From Boesenbergia rotunda (lineage: Eukaryota > Streptophyta > Magnoliopsida > Zingiberales > Zingiberaceae), in the NCBI GenBank assembly GCA_024364735.1, contig JAGFNQ010009408.1, forward strand, positions 1 to 64,000: a stretch of DNA of 64,000 nt, given 5' to 3'. The notes beneath the pieces are model-generated. The model worked only from the letters and a program-made list of their open reading frames with translations. It had not been told where the DNA came from and made no database searches. Made by a program: the position numbers and the translations under genes. Below are positions 10,746-21,911 of this stretch, piece by piece. The number at the start of each line of letters is the position of its first letter. The first letter of the stretch is position 1.

Positions 10746-10796
10746 TCATAATCATCCTCCTAACTTAAAATCGTTGTCAACACCAAAACAACAATC

Positions 10797-12447
10797 AAGG
10801 CCAGACTGCATCAACACTATGCTTAATGCATACTCCCTTCCTAGCTATTTTTGGGTCGAAGCGGTTAACACCGCTTGCTATATTCAAAATCGGGTGTTGG
10901 TACATAGGTTTCTAGGGAAAACACCCTTTGAGTTGTGGAATGGAAAAGTACCTTAAGTCCATTATTTTAGGGTCTTTGATGTAAAGTCTACATCTTAAAT
11001 ATCAAAGATGAACTAAGGAAGTTTGAGTCAAAAGTCGATGAAGGAATTCTAGTAGGGTACTCATTGACTAGTAGGGGTTATAGGGTTTACAACAAGAGGA
11101 CAAAAGTGATTGAGGAGTCCTCCAATGTTAAATTTGATGAAACAACTAGTACCTACCCCAGAAAAGCCTCAATTGACAAGGATATAGAAGAGGTCCAACC
11201 CCTTGCCCAAAGAATCCAAGACCTACATTTGGAGGGCAATGATCAAGGGGGAGTAAGAAGTACTCTAGAGGATGAGGAAGAAGGAGTAATTGAACCCACA
11301 ACCTCTAGGCCCTTGAGACATCACCATGATCACCCTATTGACCAAATAGTTGGTGATGTAACTCAAGGAGTAAGGACTAGGTCCTATTTTAGGGATCAAA
11401 CTAGTCAAATAGCTTTAATCTCCCAATTAGAACCCAAGACCATTGATGAAGCATTGGGAGATGCTGATTGGGTTTTAGCCATGCAAGAAGAGCTAAATCA
11501 ATTTGAGAGAAGTGAAGTTTGGGAGTTAGTTCCTAGGCCCAATCATTGCACCATTATAAACACGAGATGGGTCTTTAGGAACAAACTAGATGGCCAAGGT
11601 AAAATCACTAGGAACAATGCTAGATTGGTAGCTAGGGGGTTTAACCAAGTTGAGGGACTAGATTATGATGAGACTTATGCCCCCGTAGCTAGGTTAGAAT
11701 CAATTAGATTTCTACTATCCTATGCCGCTCACATGGGTTTCACACTCCATCAAATGGATATGAAATCGGCATTTCTTAATGGGATCATTAAGGAAGAGGT
11801 GTATGTAGAACAACCCCCCGGGTTTGAAGACCCTACCTATCCAAGACACGTGTTCAAATTAAGAAAAGCCTTATATGGATTAAAACAAGCTCCCCGGGCT
11901 TGGTATGAAAGGCTTTCTTCATTTCTAGTGTCTAAGGGGTTTAGGAGAGGAACAATTGACCCTACATTGTTCCTTAAATCTAAGGACAAGGACATATTTG
12001 TTGCCCAAGTCTATGTAGACGATATCATTTTTGGGTCAACAATTAATGACTTCCTACAAGAATTCATCAAGTGTATAGAAGATGAATTTGAAATGAGTCT
12101 TGTAGGAGAGTTGGCCTTCTTTTTAGGTCTTCAAGTTAAGCAAACTAATGAAGGTACACATGTCTTTCAAACCAAATATGCTAAGGAGATGTTAAAGAAA
12201 TTTGGTTTGGAAAATGCTAAGGTAGCATCTACACCCATAGGAACCAATGTTAAAATGGGCAGTGATCTTGAAGGGAAAATGGTAGACTCTAAGCAATATA
12301 GGAGCATAATTGGTAGCCTCCTATACCTAACCGCTAGTATACCCAATATACTTTTTGCGGTAGGTATGTGTGCAAGGTACCAATCGTGTGCCAAAGAGTC
12401 CCATTTGGTTGTAGTTAAGAGGATCCTAAGATATGTGAAAGGTACCC
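10797..12447 (+). pseudogene. Copia pol fragment (F): integrase end and reverse transcriptase
   Basis: The first stretch shows the end of the integrase core (SYFWVEAVNTACYIQNRVL, TPFELWNGKVP). A TAA at 10954-10956 and at least one frame shift before 11060 break it. From about 11050 a long open frame resumes: SRGYRVYNKRTK, then RT with EALGDADWVLAMQEELNQF, WVFRNKLDGQG, ARLVARGFNQVEGLDYDETY, MDMKSAFLNG, LYGLKQAPRAWY and the catalytic YVDD (12012-12023). It ends at a YVKGT motif where the solo LTR enters at 12448; the last ~14 codons of the open frame belong to that LTR. RT copies the element RNA in the virus-like particle. Only two or three lesions, so moderately young. Confidence 0.9.
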
Positions 12448-14272
12448 TGATAACTAGCATTGCATGCCATTTTATTTGCTCATTTATTTAGTATTTTTTT
12501 ATCCTATCGTATGTTTAAATCATGTTTATACCATATTTTATGATTAGGAATTATTTTTGGAGCTCATTTTAATTTCCTCTGAATTTTGGTATTATTTCAT
12601 GATTTTTATAGGGAATTAAAGATGGACATTGGATCAAGGCTTGGACCCATGGTTTAATTTGAAAGAAATTGGACCATGATCAAAGAAATTGGATTATGCT
12701 CGTTGAAAGAGACAGTTGGCTGAACTCAAGCCTTGGCTGAACCCGAGGTTGGTCTGAACCAAGTGCTGGGTTGATCACAAAAGTGGGTTGAACCGAGTTG
12801 AGGGACCTGAGTTGAATTAGACCGAACCAGAAGTCAAAACTGGGCTTAACCCAGGGCTGAACTGAGCTATGGGCTAAGGTTGAACCAGGGTTGAACCAAA
12901 AAGGCTGAGCTGGGCCGAATGGAAGGGCTCACTCACGCGAACCCATCTCGAATCGAGCCATCTCCCACTTCTGATTGGACTGGACACATAGGCGGCTACC
13001 ATCGCATCCCGTGACCCGGGATATCTTCCTCTCCACCCGGACTCCCACTTCTCCTCTTCCCCTTCGGCCGGCGGCATCTTCTTCTCCTTCACCGCTGCCG
13101 GCCGGACTTTCTCCACTTCCTCACCTCGACCGAATGCTAGGGCAGAAGAGAAAGCACATAAGCCTCATTCAAGAACCCTAGGAGCGCCCACCACTCATCT
13201 CTTCTCCACCGCAAACCCTAGAGGCGGCTACCTATCTTCCCTCTCTCGATCCATCTTCCTCATCGACTCGGCACAGCCGACTTCTCCTCACCACCCTCAC
13301 CGCCGCCGGCAACTCCTCTTCAACGCCGTCGGTCGGCCCTTCTTTCTTCTTCCCCTTCTCTTCTTCACAACCGGCCGATCACAAGGGGACGCTCTCCATC
13401 CGCGAACCCTAGACGCCACTGATCCATCTCCTCCTCTTTTCATTTCCTTTCCATCTCCCCTTTCTTCCTCTCAAGCCCGACGCCAACAGATTCGGCAGCT
13501 CTTCCCATCCGATCCGGCAGCTCCTTCTTCCATTTTCAGCAGCAATTCCTTCACAGCAGTTCTTCACAGCCCTTCATCAGATTCGTGAGCAGCTCATCGG
13601 ATTGGGCAGCATGTTCTTTCTTCTTCACAGTAAATTCGGCAGCAGCTTCTTCATTTCCTTCATCATCAGATTGTTTGTTGGTTTAATGTAGTTAAATGTT
13701 ATGTGTTTGATAATGAATGCTTGTATTGATGCTTGATTCCCCATGTTTGGATTGCATGTACTGTGATTGAACTCTTTCATGCCTACCATATGTTTGATGA
13801 ATTGTCTCTTCTATTAGTTGGATTCTAATTTGAATTTTCCTTGTCTTAGATTCTTGCAATGTTTCGTTAGTTTGATCGCTTTATGTTTTCTTATAGTTGT
13901 CTTTCAGTTTGATGCAATTAGGCTAGGTTTCATTTGTGCTCTAGTTCCCTAAATGCTTACTTTAGGTTGCTTTTCGTTTCCTTACAAATCTAGTTTAGAT
14001 TAGATTAGATCCTCTTTACTCGCATTGTCTTTCATTAATTAGGATTAGATTTCATACGTGCTCTGTTGTTTCATTTCATAGTCTTAGTTTTCAAATTCAA
14101 ACCCCAGTTTAATATCCAAAATCCAAAAGCAATGACTTGGAATCCTAGGATTATTGACCTATCATTACATTCCTTGAGAGAGACGACTCGAGTTACTCTA
14201 TACTACATTAGTTTAGAGGAGTTCGATACTTTAATTGTATTTGAAACTGTAACACAACTAAAACGGTTATCA
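12448..14272 (+). repeat. Solo LTR, probably Ty3/gypsy, with perfect 5-bp target duplication
   Basis: Ends are TGATAAC and GTTATCA, a perfect 7-bp inverted repeat beginning TG and ending CA. TACCC flanks both sides (12443-12447 and 14273-14277), and the F reading frame resumes directly after the second copy. The body (1825 bp) has a GC-rich middle with GAACC/CTGAAC-type repeats (about 12710-12920) and CT-rich sequence. No internal coding region, so it is a recombined solo LTR. The plus orientation and the gypsy assignment rest on general appearance only. Confidence 0.85.
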
Positions 14273-14277
14273 TACCC

Positions 14278-14789
14278 TCAATGTCGGACTTTGGTATCCT
14301 AGAACCCCTAGTGTTGATCTAATTCGATACACCGACTCTGATTATGTGGGTTGTAAGCTAGATAGGAAGAGCACTAGTGGAGGGTGTCAATTCCTTGGGT
14401 CTTCCTTAGTTAGTTGGAGTAGTAAGAAACAACCATGCGTTGCCCTATCAACAATGGAAGCAGAATATGTGGCAATGGGTGGGTGTGTTTCCCAACTCCT
14501 TTGTATCATGCACACCTTAGAGGATTATGAGTTGCATTACACCAAGGTCAAAGTCTTGTGTGATAATGTAAGCACAATCAATTTAACTAAAAATCTGGTT
14601 CACCATTCTAGGACAAAATATATTGAAGTGAAACATCACTTCATTAGAGACCATGTGGCAAGGGGAGACATAGAACTACACTATATTGAGTCAAAGTCGA
14701 ACCTAGCTGATATCTTTACCAAGCCTCTTCCCGAATCGGAGTTTACAACCTTAAGAAGATGCCTTGGAATGTGTTTTGTGGAAGTTTAG
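14278..14789 (+). pseudogene. Copia pol end (F): RNase H
   Basis: Continuation of the F frame beyond the solo LTR: CKLDRKSTSGGCQFLG, LVSWSSKKQPCVALSTMEAEY, LCDNVSTINLTKN, HHSRTKYIEVKHHFIRDHV, SNLADIFTKPL. Ends at the TAG 14787-14789. This is the C-terminal RNase H that degrades RNA in RNA:DNA hybrids during reverse transcription. No lesion visible in this part. No env-like frame follows. Confidence 0.9.
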
Positions 14790-15756
14790 AATGAACTTGG
14801 AGATTTTAGATTTGAAAAAGGGTGCTTGATCCATTAGGATGATACATTTCCCTCATTTGTGTTTGTGGCACATTGTTAGACCATTAGAAGTATCAAAATA
14901 TAAAAACTAGACCAACTATGGGGAAGGCAAGTGTTTAATCAATGGACACTTTGCCCAAAGATCATAGTTGGACATTTTAAATCTTTGAAAATCATTTTAT
15001 GTTTTATATACTTTGCCATCCTCTTAAAAGTCACATGATTGCAAAATTGGGTTCAAAGTTTGATACAAAATGTAGTGGTTTTCAAAATTTTTGGATTTTT
15101 ATCAAAAGTCATGCATGTTTGAAATTTTATATGGACTAATATTTTTCTCTGATAAAGTATATCATTTCAAACATGTATGCACAATTTTACCATTTTTGGA
15201 ATTTTTCTAAATTTTCTAGGAGTTTTTGAATTTCGGCACAAAAGCTGAAAATTGCTTCTGATGGCGTATCAGTCGACTGCCCCATTGGCAGTCGACTGGC
15301 ACTTATATTTTCAGCTACTGTGAGAAATTTCATAAATCCAACTTTCTCACATTTGATGCCATAGGGTTTGGTTGCTTGAGGCAATCTTTTTGATAGTGTC
15401 AAAGGGGGAGACTGGGTGGTTTAAGTTAGAATTTTGATTTAAAATGGATGGTTTTAGGTATTTTGTCTAACTTAGACCTTGAAAGGTTAAAAATGAGGAG
15501 AAGACATGGATTAAGGGGGAGGTACCTCTTAGGTTCTGATATGTCTTATATTTTTAATGTTGTTGTTGTTAAGTGGAAACTTAATTTGAATTATGATTGA
15601 AATTGAAAATTGGGAGAAGACATAGGTTAAGGGGGAGGTTACCTCTTAGGGTTTCTATGTCTCATGTTTTTTCAATTGCTATCTTTTACTATTGTTATAT
15701 TGGCTGTTATTTATCTCTAACTTAAACATATTGCCACGCATCAAAAAGGGGGAGAT
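14790..15756 (+). other. F 3' non-coding region
   Basis: Nearly 1 kb between the pol stop and the 3' LTR. No gene recognised. It holds an inverted repeat (15270-15299: CAGTCGACTGCC and GGCAGTCGACTGG) using the motif found again in the F LTR, and four purine tracts spaced ~115 bp apart. Two copies of a block with GGGGGAGGT(T)ACCTCTTAG lie at about 15512-15534 and 15628-15651. Confidence 0.75.
15401..15756 (+). promoter_or_regulatory. Series of four polypurine tracts (F)
   Basis: AAAGGGGGAGA at about 15401, TTAAGGGGGAGG at 15511 and 15628, and AAAAAGGGGGAGAT at 15743-15756 directly before the LTR. Spacing is 111, 116 and 116 bp. The last is the normal plus-strand primer; the others have the same G-run core. 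Multiple purine tracts are, from memory, a described Sirevirus trait. Confidence 0.75.
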
Positions 15757-16130
15757 TGTTGAGGCAATCGACCCTTAAATGATTGGAAGATCATGGTTTT
15801 GATGTGTGTGGTTGAATATGTTTAAGGTTAGAGTGTTATGTTGTATATGATGTGTGTGATTGAGTTTGCAAGACTTGGAGAATTACACATGTTGGACAGA
15901 TCCGAGAGATGAGAGCCGAGGGAGGAGAGTTCCAAGGGCAAGCCCGCAAGTGGACTTCAAGGGCACACGTGAAGGGTGGCATGGAGGCAAACCAAGGGAA
16001 GGCTTGCGTACGCATCCGAGGGATGATAGCCAGAGGAAGAGGACTTCAAGAGGCAAGCCAAGGGAGCAGACCTGAAGGCATACGCGAAGGAGAAGGTCTA
16101 GAGTGGAAGAAGCTGAGCTGTGAGGCAGGG

Positions 16131-16275
16131 CAGTCGACTGCCAAAACCCACAGAAAGTTTGCGGCCTCGGACCAGTCGACTGCCCCTGGGGCAGTCAACT
16201 GGTATACCCCGAAAACTAGCCGTTGGCTAGCAATTAATGCTAGACCAGTCGACTGCCCTTGGGGCAGTCGACTGG
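16131..16275. repeat. Hairpin cluster with CAGTCGACTG core (F LTR)
   Basis: One half-site at 16131-16140 and two long inverted repeats: 16172-16202 (one mismatch in the outer arm) and 16245-16275, with 14-bp arms CCAGTCGACTGCCC/GGGCAGTCGACTGG and a 3-base loop. A smaller CTAGC/GCTAG hairpin lies between them at about 16217-16231. The cluster ends ~40 bp upstream of the TATA box. Confidence 0.85.
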
Positions 16276-16312
16276 TGCGGGGCTGGACAGACTGCGAGTT
16301 TGTCCTGTTCAC

Positions 16313-16322
16313 CTATAAAAGG
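16313..16322 (+). promoter_or_regulatory. TATA box of F LTR
   Basis: CTATAAAAGG, a strong plant TATA match, in the middle of the LTR after the hairpin cluster. Confidence 0.7.
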
Positions 16323-16675
16323 AGCACCTTTTTGCACGTGGACGGTACGGTTCCGTACAGCGTCGAAGTGCTGCTCGTCTGAAGATCTTTTCAAACTTTA
16401 TCTCTCTCATATTTTCTCTATTCTTTAAGGAGGAAGATCAACTGTAAAGGTTTCTCCACCTCAAGGAGAATTTTTCCATAGTGAAAGTGGTGCTCGCAGT
16501 GTGGATCCTTGGATTAGTCACCCATCTGGGTGGATACCAAGTAAAAATATTTTTGTTAGCATTGTTTTGATTTCCTTTGCATATTATTTCCGCTGCGCTA
16601 ACAATTCTGTAGAGATCAAAGTAACGAAAAAGTGCATTCACCCCCCCCCTCTGCACACCAGAATCGATCCTTTCA

Positions 16676-18470
16676 ACTGGGGCATATGTTTCGTCATAAT
16701 CTAACCCTTCTACTTGACTGAACTCTTTTGCTACTAAGCGGGCTTTATTTCTAACTATTTCTCCCTCAGGTTTAGATACTAGTTCCCAGACTTGGTTCCT
16801 CTCAAATTGGGCTAACTCTTCTTGCATAGCTATGATCCAATCAGGATCAGGTAGGGCTTCCTCTATAGTCTTAGGTTCAATTTTTGAAATCATTGCTATC
16901 TGACTAAGGTTTCTATAGGAGGACCTAGTTCTGACTCCTAAGGTTGGATCACCCACAATTTGATCGGTAGGATGACTGAGTCTAGGTTTCTTAGTTTTTC
17001 TGGAACTTGGTTCAGCCTCAGGTCCGGCCGGTCGGTTTGGTTCAGTATTTGGTTCAACTACTTAGGTTGGTTCGATTATGGGTTCAATCGACTCATTAGT
17101 TGGTTCAATAGTTAGTTCATTTAGGGGTTCAATTAAAGGTTCAACAGTTTGTTCATTATCTTCTTGATCAATATTTGATGAATCTAGATCTGGATTATCA
17201 GATTTGAATTGATTTCTTCATCAAATATCAGATTTGTTATTTCTTCAATTTTCTTAGTTTGTTTATTGTAAACCCTATAGGCTCTACTTGTTGTTGAATA
17301 TCCTAAGAAGATGCCTGGGGTTGACTTAGACTGGAATTTACCTAGATGGTCCTTGGTGTTTAGGATATGGACTTTGCACCCAAAGACCCTTAGGTAATGT
17401 AAGTTTGGAAGTCTATGGTAGAATAATTCATAGGGTGTTTTATTGTGTCGTTTGTTAATTAGGACCCTATTTTGGATGTAGCAAGCCGTACTAATTGCTT
17501 CTGCCCAATATTGGTTAGCTAGGTTAAATTCATTGGGCATAGCCCTAGCGACTTCCTGTAGGGTTTTATCTTTCCTTTCAACTATCCCATTTTGCTGGGG
17601 GGTTCTAGGACACGAAAATTCGTGTATATACCCATTTACCTTACAAAATTCCTCGAATCGTTGATTTTCAAACTCTCCCCCGTGGTCACTCCTAAGTCTT
17701 TTGATTTTGGTATCGTTTTGATTTTCAATTAACTTACAAAAATCATTGAATAGGTTTAGGGTTTCATCTTTGGTCTTTAGAAACCTAACACAAGTAAACC
17801 TAGAGTAATCATCAACTATTACTAAGCAGTACCAGTTTTCGCTTAGTGACTTGGCTCCATGTGAATCAAATAGGTCATGATGTAGGGGCTCAAGTGTGGT
17901 TTGAGTTAGATCAGACTGAATAAGTTTGTGATTAGACCTGGTTTGTTTACCTTGATTACATGATTTATATATTAAGTTTTCATGGTTCTTAATTTTAGGG
18001 ATACCTTTAATTAGACCAAGTTGAGTGATTTTCGAAATTATTTTCAAATTTGTGTGACCTAATCTCCTATGCCAGAGGTTTGATTGTTCTAACTGAGTTA
18101 ACATGCATTTAGGTACCAGTGGTAGGTTTATAGTGTAAACATTATTTTTCCTAGTGCCCTTAAGCATGATTTCTGAGTCTTGCAAGTTTCTAATCAGGCA
18201 GTTAGAGTTGGTAAAGCTCACTACATAACCAGTATCGCACAATTGATTTATGCTAAGCAAGTTAAATTTAAAATCTTCAACCAAAAGAACCTTCTTAATA
18301 ACAAAGTCAGATTTAAGTTCAATGTTACCTGACCCAATCACCTTAAGTGTAGCATTGTTGCCAAATGCTACTGAGCCTAGGTTTTTGAGCTTGAGTTTGG
18401 TGAATTTCAATTTATCCCCAGTCATGTGTCAGGAGCACTCGCTATCCAACATCCATTGGTCCAAATCTTT
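16676..18470 (-). pseudogene. Copia pol fragment (A): protease motif, integrase, start of RT
   Basis: Reading from 18470 down: a protease site WMLDSECS where the family has D-S/T-G, followed by an in-frame TGA and HMTG. Next a GAG-pre-integrase region (NLWHRRLGHTNLKI), with one cysteine of the usual zinc site visible as YKSCNQGKQ, then the integrase core (WYCLVIVDDYSRF, LRSDHGGEFENQ, CPRTPQQNGIVERK) and the post-core YLRVFGCKVHIL. The frame 17184-18425 is open. 16957-17183 is shifted. 16676-16956 gives the RT start (EALPDPDWIIAMQEEL, GLDYDETYAPV) but lacks about 20 residues around the WVF motif. F interrupts it at 16675/16676. The altered protease motif and the stops make it inactive. Confidence 0.85.
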
Positions 18471-19373
18471 ATGTTCCTACACATAAAGAGTTTTGTTGAT
18501 TTGGATCCAATTAGAATCAGGAATAGCCTAAATTGATTTTCACAACCTAGTCTGTCTCACCCAATCTAGGGTTGTCAATCACGTTAGCCTTATAGGTTTT
18601 GTGAGACAGGTTTTAGTAGATAGAATTATTTTGCAAAATTATGATTTATTTTGAAAAACTTAAATTAGTTTTGAAAATAGTTGATTTTGAGTTTATTTAA
18701 AAAATGTGTGAATCTACAATTAACTGAAAATTTATGTTAGATTCGAATTTGACAAAGAATGATTTGAATTTGAATTTCAAAAATTGGCTTCCAGGTCTTG
18801 GCAAGGCACTAGGCCTTCTTTGGCCGTAGCCTTATTGGATCATCAACCCTTTCTTTGACAAAGCCTTTTAATGAAATTTCAATTTCAAAATTATTTTTTG
18901 AAAAATTCTAGTCTAACTAGTTTGGGTCTTGGATCGGTAGTTTCGGCTAATTTCACCAGTCTAAAGAGACCAAGTAGAGTATACTTGACCTTATTAGAAG
19001 AGGCTTCCCTAACGTACTATCATCTCACCGCCACCCAATACTAGGTTGTTCAAATTTTAGTTAATTGGTTCAGTCCTTAAACTAACCAGTCCTAAGTCTA
19101 AGCATGGTAAATTGCAAAAATTAAATAGACAAGCAATCATGCAATTTAAAAACAAGAATAGAAATTTATCTAACTATGAATATTGTTTTTAATTTGGCTC
19201 CCCCTGGACTAAAGCCACGATAATGGTTCGGCAAAATGTGAATCTTGTCCTTGGGGATCCAATACTGATTTGATCCAGTTTGTTCGTTCAGGCACAGTTT
19301 GGGTACCCATGCCTGAATTTTAGGTCTGGACTGATTCAGTACAGCATAGTATGATCTTTGTCTAGACTTAGTT
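18471..19373 (-). other. A interior between coiled coil and protease, no open frame
   Basis: About 0.9 kb. Short similarity to C around 51480-51620 (a GGATCCCCAAGGACAAGATTC-like block followed by AGGGGGAGCC on the element strand) shows it belongs to the Sirevirus spacer between gag and protease. No long frame survives. Confidence 0.6.
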
Positions 19374-19931
19374 CTATAGCCTAATCCAGATCGATTTAGA
19401 ACCGACTTCTGTTTTCCAAGGACCAGAAGTGAATCGTTCTAAGGCTGTTTTGAGGTCCTTGACTAGAGTTTTCAAGGAGGAGTTCTCTTTCTCAAGTTTT
19501 TCAACTTGAGTAGGGGTTCCTTCTTGAACCTTCTTAGTTAAGGATCCAGAGTCAGCTCCCTCTTTCAGGAGTTTTACTTTCTGTCGGAGAGATTCGACTC
19601 GGAGTTTGGCTTTCGCCGAGTCTCGAGAAAGATAGGCAATTAATTCTGACAATTGATTTCTAGAAAACCCACTTACAGTTATTTTGCCATCCTCTCAAAA
19701 CGTGAGCTTTCCGTCATCCGGCTCCGATTCTGACTCGGTCTCGATTTCGTCTGAGGCAGTCAGGGTGAGCAAGTTCGACTGTGGGCCTCTTCTTCTTCTT
19801 CTGAGGAAGACTCGTCCCACGTTGCTTGAAGAGTCTTCTTTCTTCTTACTTTCTTGTCCTCTTTTAGGTTAGGGCATTCCGATTTGAAATGTCCCTTTTT
19901 GTTGCATTCGAAGCAAGTCACACTTGATTTG
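19374..19931 (-). pseudogene. Sirevirus gag C-terminus and coiled coil (A)
   Basis: From 19926 down the minus strand reads a CCHC knuckle (CFECNKKGHFKSEC) just beside the solo LTR, a charged and Ser/Glu-rich segment (19653-19870, with frame changes), then 19374-19652: YLSRDSAKAKLRVESLRQ, then KLEKENSSLKTLVKDLKTAL. The last part has heptad-like spacing of Leu and charged residues and is a coiled coil equivalent to 51030-51479 in C. Sirevirus gag is known for such a segment. Broken by the solo LTR and by point lesions. Confidence 0.75.
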
Positions 19932-21430
19932 TGTTAGTGATATGAGAGAAGTGTCCTAAGGCAATCGCCTTATGATTGTAAAACATTTAATTTTATAAAT
20001 GATAATTCACTATTTGAGTATACATGCTTGTGTATTTGATTGGGATCTTAAACTCATCTACTGAATGTCCGCAATACAACTCACAGCATAAGAGAATTTG
20101 TGATGGGATCACAACTAGTGATTATCTCTAAATGTGCAAATGTGAAGTATTGAAAATATCCCTAGTCGATGAATTGATAAATACGGACACTATCAATTCT
20201 GTTGAGACTAGCATGGGTTATTCTCTAATCAGCTGATTCTCACTGGCTGGTGATATTGGGATGTCCGGAGATAAACATGGGTGCTAGTTAAGGGAACTAG
20301 TTCATTGGAGTGACTAGCTGTAAGACTTCATATGGAATCTATCTATAGATATGTCAATGAAGTTCTTACTGCGGCTTAAGTGCGATGTTCCTTTGACTTG
20401 CGGTGTTCAAGTCATCTTGGTCATGGTGACTTATACTTTAACATCTTAAGCAAGCATCTCCAAGGAGGTGTGGACCCAGGATGATTGGGTATAAGCCGAA
20501 ATGCCCGAAGATGTTTGAACAGCCTACAAAGGATTCACCACTCCTTGTGAGGAGATGTATACCCAGGCCTATCGTCGGATTGTTACTCAAAACCTCTGGC
20601 CAGAGTATATCATGTTTGGAGTACGAATCTCTAAAATACATGAGAGTAACTAGAAATCCAGAGGACGAGAAAGACACTACTTGGGCTAGGTGTGACGTAG
20701 TCAGCCTAGTGGGGACTGACAGAAATAGACCGTGTCCTGAACCAAGTGGGTATAAGATGGTGAAGGGAATGGGGCACGATTCATTAGAGTTGCTGAAGGG
20801 TTTCAGAATAATTTCTTCTGAGGTCAAACCGTTGATCTTTCGATTAATTGGGGATCATGATGTACTACTAGGTGCCACTCATGATCGTTCTATAATTTGT
20901 TGATTATAGACGGCCAACATAAATCGAAAGCCTATTTAGTCACACGCACTACGAGTAATCCGAGGGATTTAAAACGAGTTGAAAATTGGATTTTCCGATC
21001 AAGAGAAATAAGTCGAATCTGAGTTAATCAGAGGCGCAATGGAAGCTAAAAATGGCTAAGTCTTTTGAAGGCTTTTTGGGCGAATTAAATGAGTTTAATT
21101 CGCGTTGGTTCGGCTCGGTTTAGGCCGGCCAAAGAGGGTGCCAACCCTCCTTGGTTGGCCGGCCACTTATTGGGGAGAAAACCAATTAATTTTGGTTTAA
21201 TTAATAAAGTAAATCTAGCGCGATTTATTTTATAAATTATGGATAAATAAATTTGTATAAAGAAATTTATATAAATAAATTTATAGAAATTTATTCTTTT
21301 TATGGAAGTTAAAATAATCCATGAATTGGTTTATTTTAATTTTATAAAATCAATTATGAATTGATTTTTCCATAATAAGAAAGATGATAAATTTCTTATA
21401 AAATTTATTCCATAATAAAAGGTGAGATTA

Positions 21431-21866
21431 ATTAGTTTTATTATAAAGTTAGTTATAATAAAACTTGGTTTAAACAGAATAATTCATAAGAGAATTTATA
21501 GGATAAATTTCTTATGATAATTAATTAGTTTTATTATAAAGTTAGTTATAATAAAATTCATAAGAGAATTTATAGGATAAATTTCTTATGATAACTAATT
21601 AGTTTTATTATAAAGTTAGTTATAATAAAACTTGGTTTAAACGGAATAATTCATAAGAGAATTTATAGGGTAAATTTCTTATGATAATTAATTAGTTTTA
21701 TTATAAAGTTAGTTAGAATAAAATTCATAAGAGAATTTATAGGATAAATTTCTTATGATAACTAATTAGTTTTATTATAAAGTTAGTTATAATAAAACTT
21801 GGTTTAAACGGAATAATTCATAAGAGAATTTATAGGATAAATTTTTTATGATAACTAATTCCGTTA
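21431..21866. repeat. AT-rich tandem array, alternating 93- and 74-bp units
   Basis: The anchor ATTAGTTTTATTATAAAG falls at 21431, 21524, 21598, 21691 and 21765, and its left half again at 21858: spacings 93, 74, 93, 74, 93. The longer unit carries an extra CTTGGTTTAAACGGAAT segment. So the true period is 167 bp. Confidence 0.85.
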
Positions 21867-21903
21867 ATTCCGTTAAGAGGAGACTTGGCAAGGGAGATGC
21901 TAC

Positions 21904-21911
21904 TATATAAA
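21904..21911 (+). promoter_or_regulatory. TATA box of the solo LTR
   Basis: TATATAAA within CTACTATATAAAGG, about 40 bp after the AT array ends. Upstream AT-rich, downstream CT-rich, as in plant LTR promoters. Confidence 0.6.

Larger units (their letters stand above)
7648..10793 (-). mobile_element. Sirevirus E (Ty1/copia), 5' part only
   Basis: Minus strand: complete 5' LTR (8864-10793), primer site, gag, start of the post-gag region, then cut at 7647/7648 by the end of G1. The rest of pol and the 3' LTR would lie left of G1, outside the window. Its LTR abuts a plus-strand copia integrase fragment at 10794, so E is inserted in F. Confidence 0.85.
8864..10793 (-). repeat. Sirevirus E 5' LTR (1930 bp)
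   Basis: Bounded by TGTTGGG at 8864 and CAACA at 10793, with gag on one side and a foreign integrase fragment on the other. In element orientation it begins TGTTGTTTTGGTG and holds an array of CTAGC-type hairpins (10327-10745), then an array of ten GATCGGTC hairpins (9875-10315), then ~1 kb with only short unrelated frames. I could not place a convincing TATA box. Confidence 0.85.
10794..16675 (+). mobile_element. Sirevirus F (Ty1/copia), 3' part
   Basis: Plus strand: end of integrase, RT, RNase H, 3' non-coding region with repeated purine tracts, complete 3' LTR (15757-16675). The 5' part is beyond E and outside the window. Nested inside it are E (at 10793/10794) and a solo LTR (12448-14272). 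Its right edge abuts the RT of A at 16676, so F inserted into A; ACTGG (16676-16680) would be one copy of the target duplication. Confidence 0.85.
15757..16675 (+). repeat. Sirevirus F 3' LTR (919 bp)
   Basis: Starts TGTTGAGG right after the purine tract and ends CTTTCA. Contains a hairpin cluster (16131-16275), a TATA box and the R/U5 part ending in a C-run. It contains ORF-like stretches of 60-150 codons, but they show no family and are low-complexity translations of the LTR. Confidence 0.85.

Noticed and set aside
12448..12491. Last 14 codons of the long RT frame
   Set aside because: They lie beyond the TACCC target duplication and are translated from the solo LTR.
14790..15756. env-like gene expected in some Sireviruses between pol and the 3' LTR
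   Set aside because: No long frame on either strand in F here, and none in C at 56450-57747.
15909..16382. 157-codon frame in the F LTR, possible env or accessory gene
   Set aside because: It runs through U3 hairpins and TATA box; no signal peptide, membrane segment or family motif.
20481..20903. 140-codon frame as a gene
   Set aside because: Lies in the U3 part of a solo LTR, no recognisable domain, overlapping a frame of similar length on the other strand.
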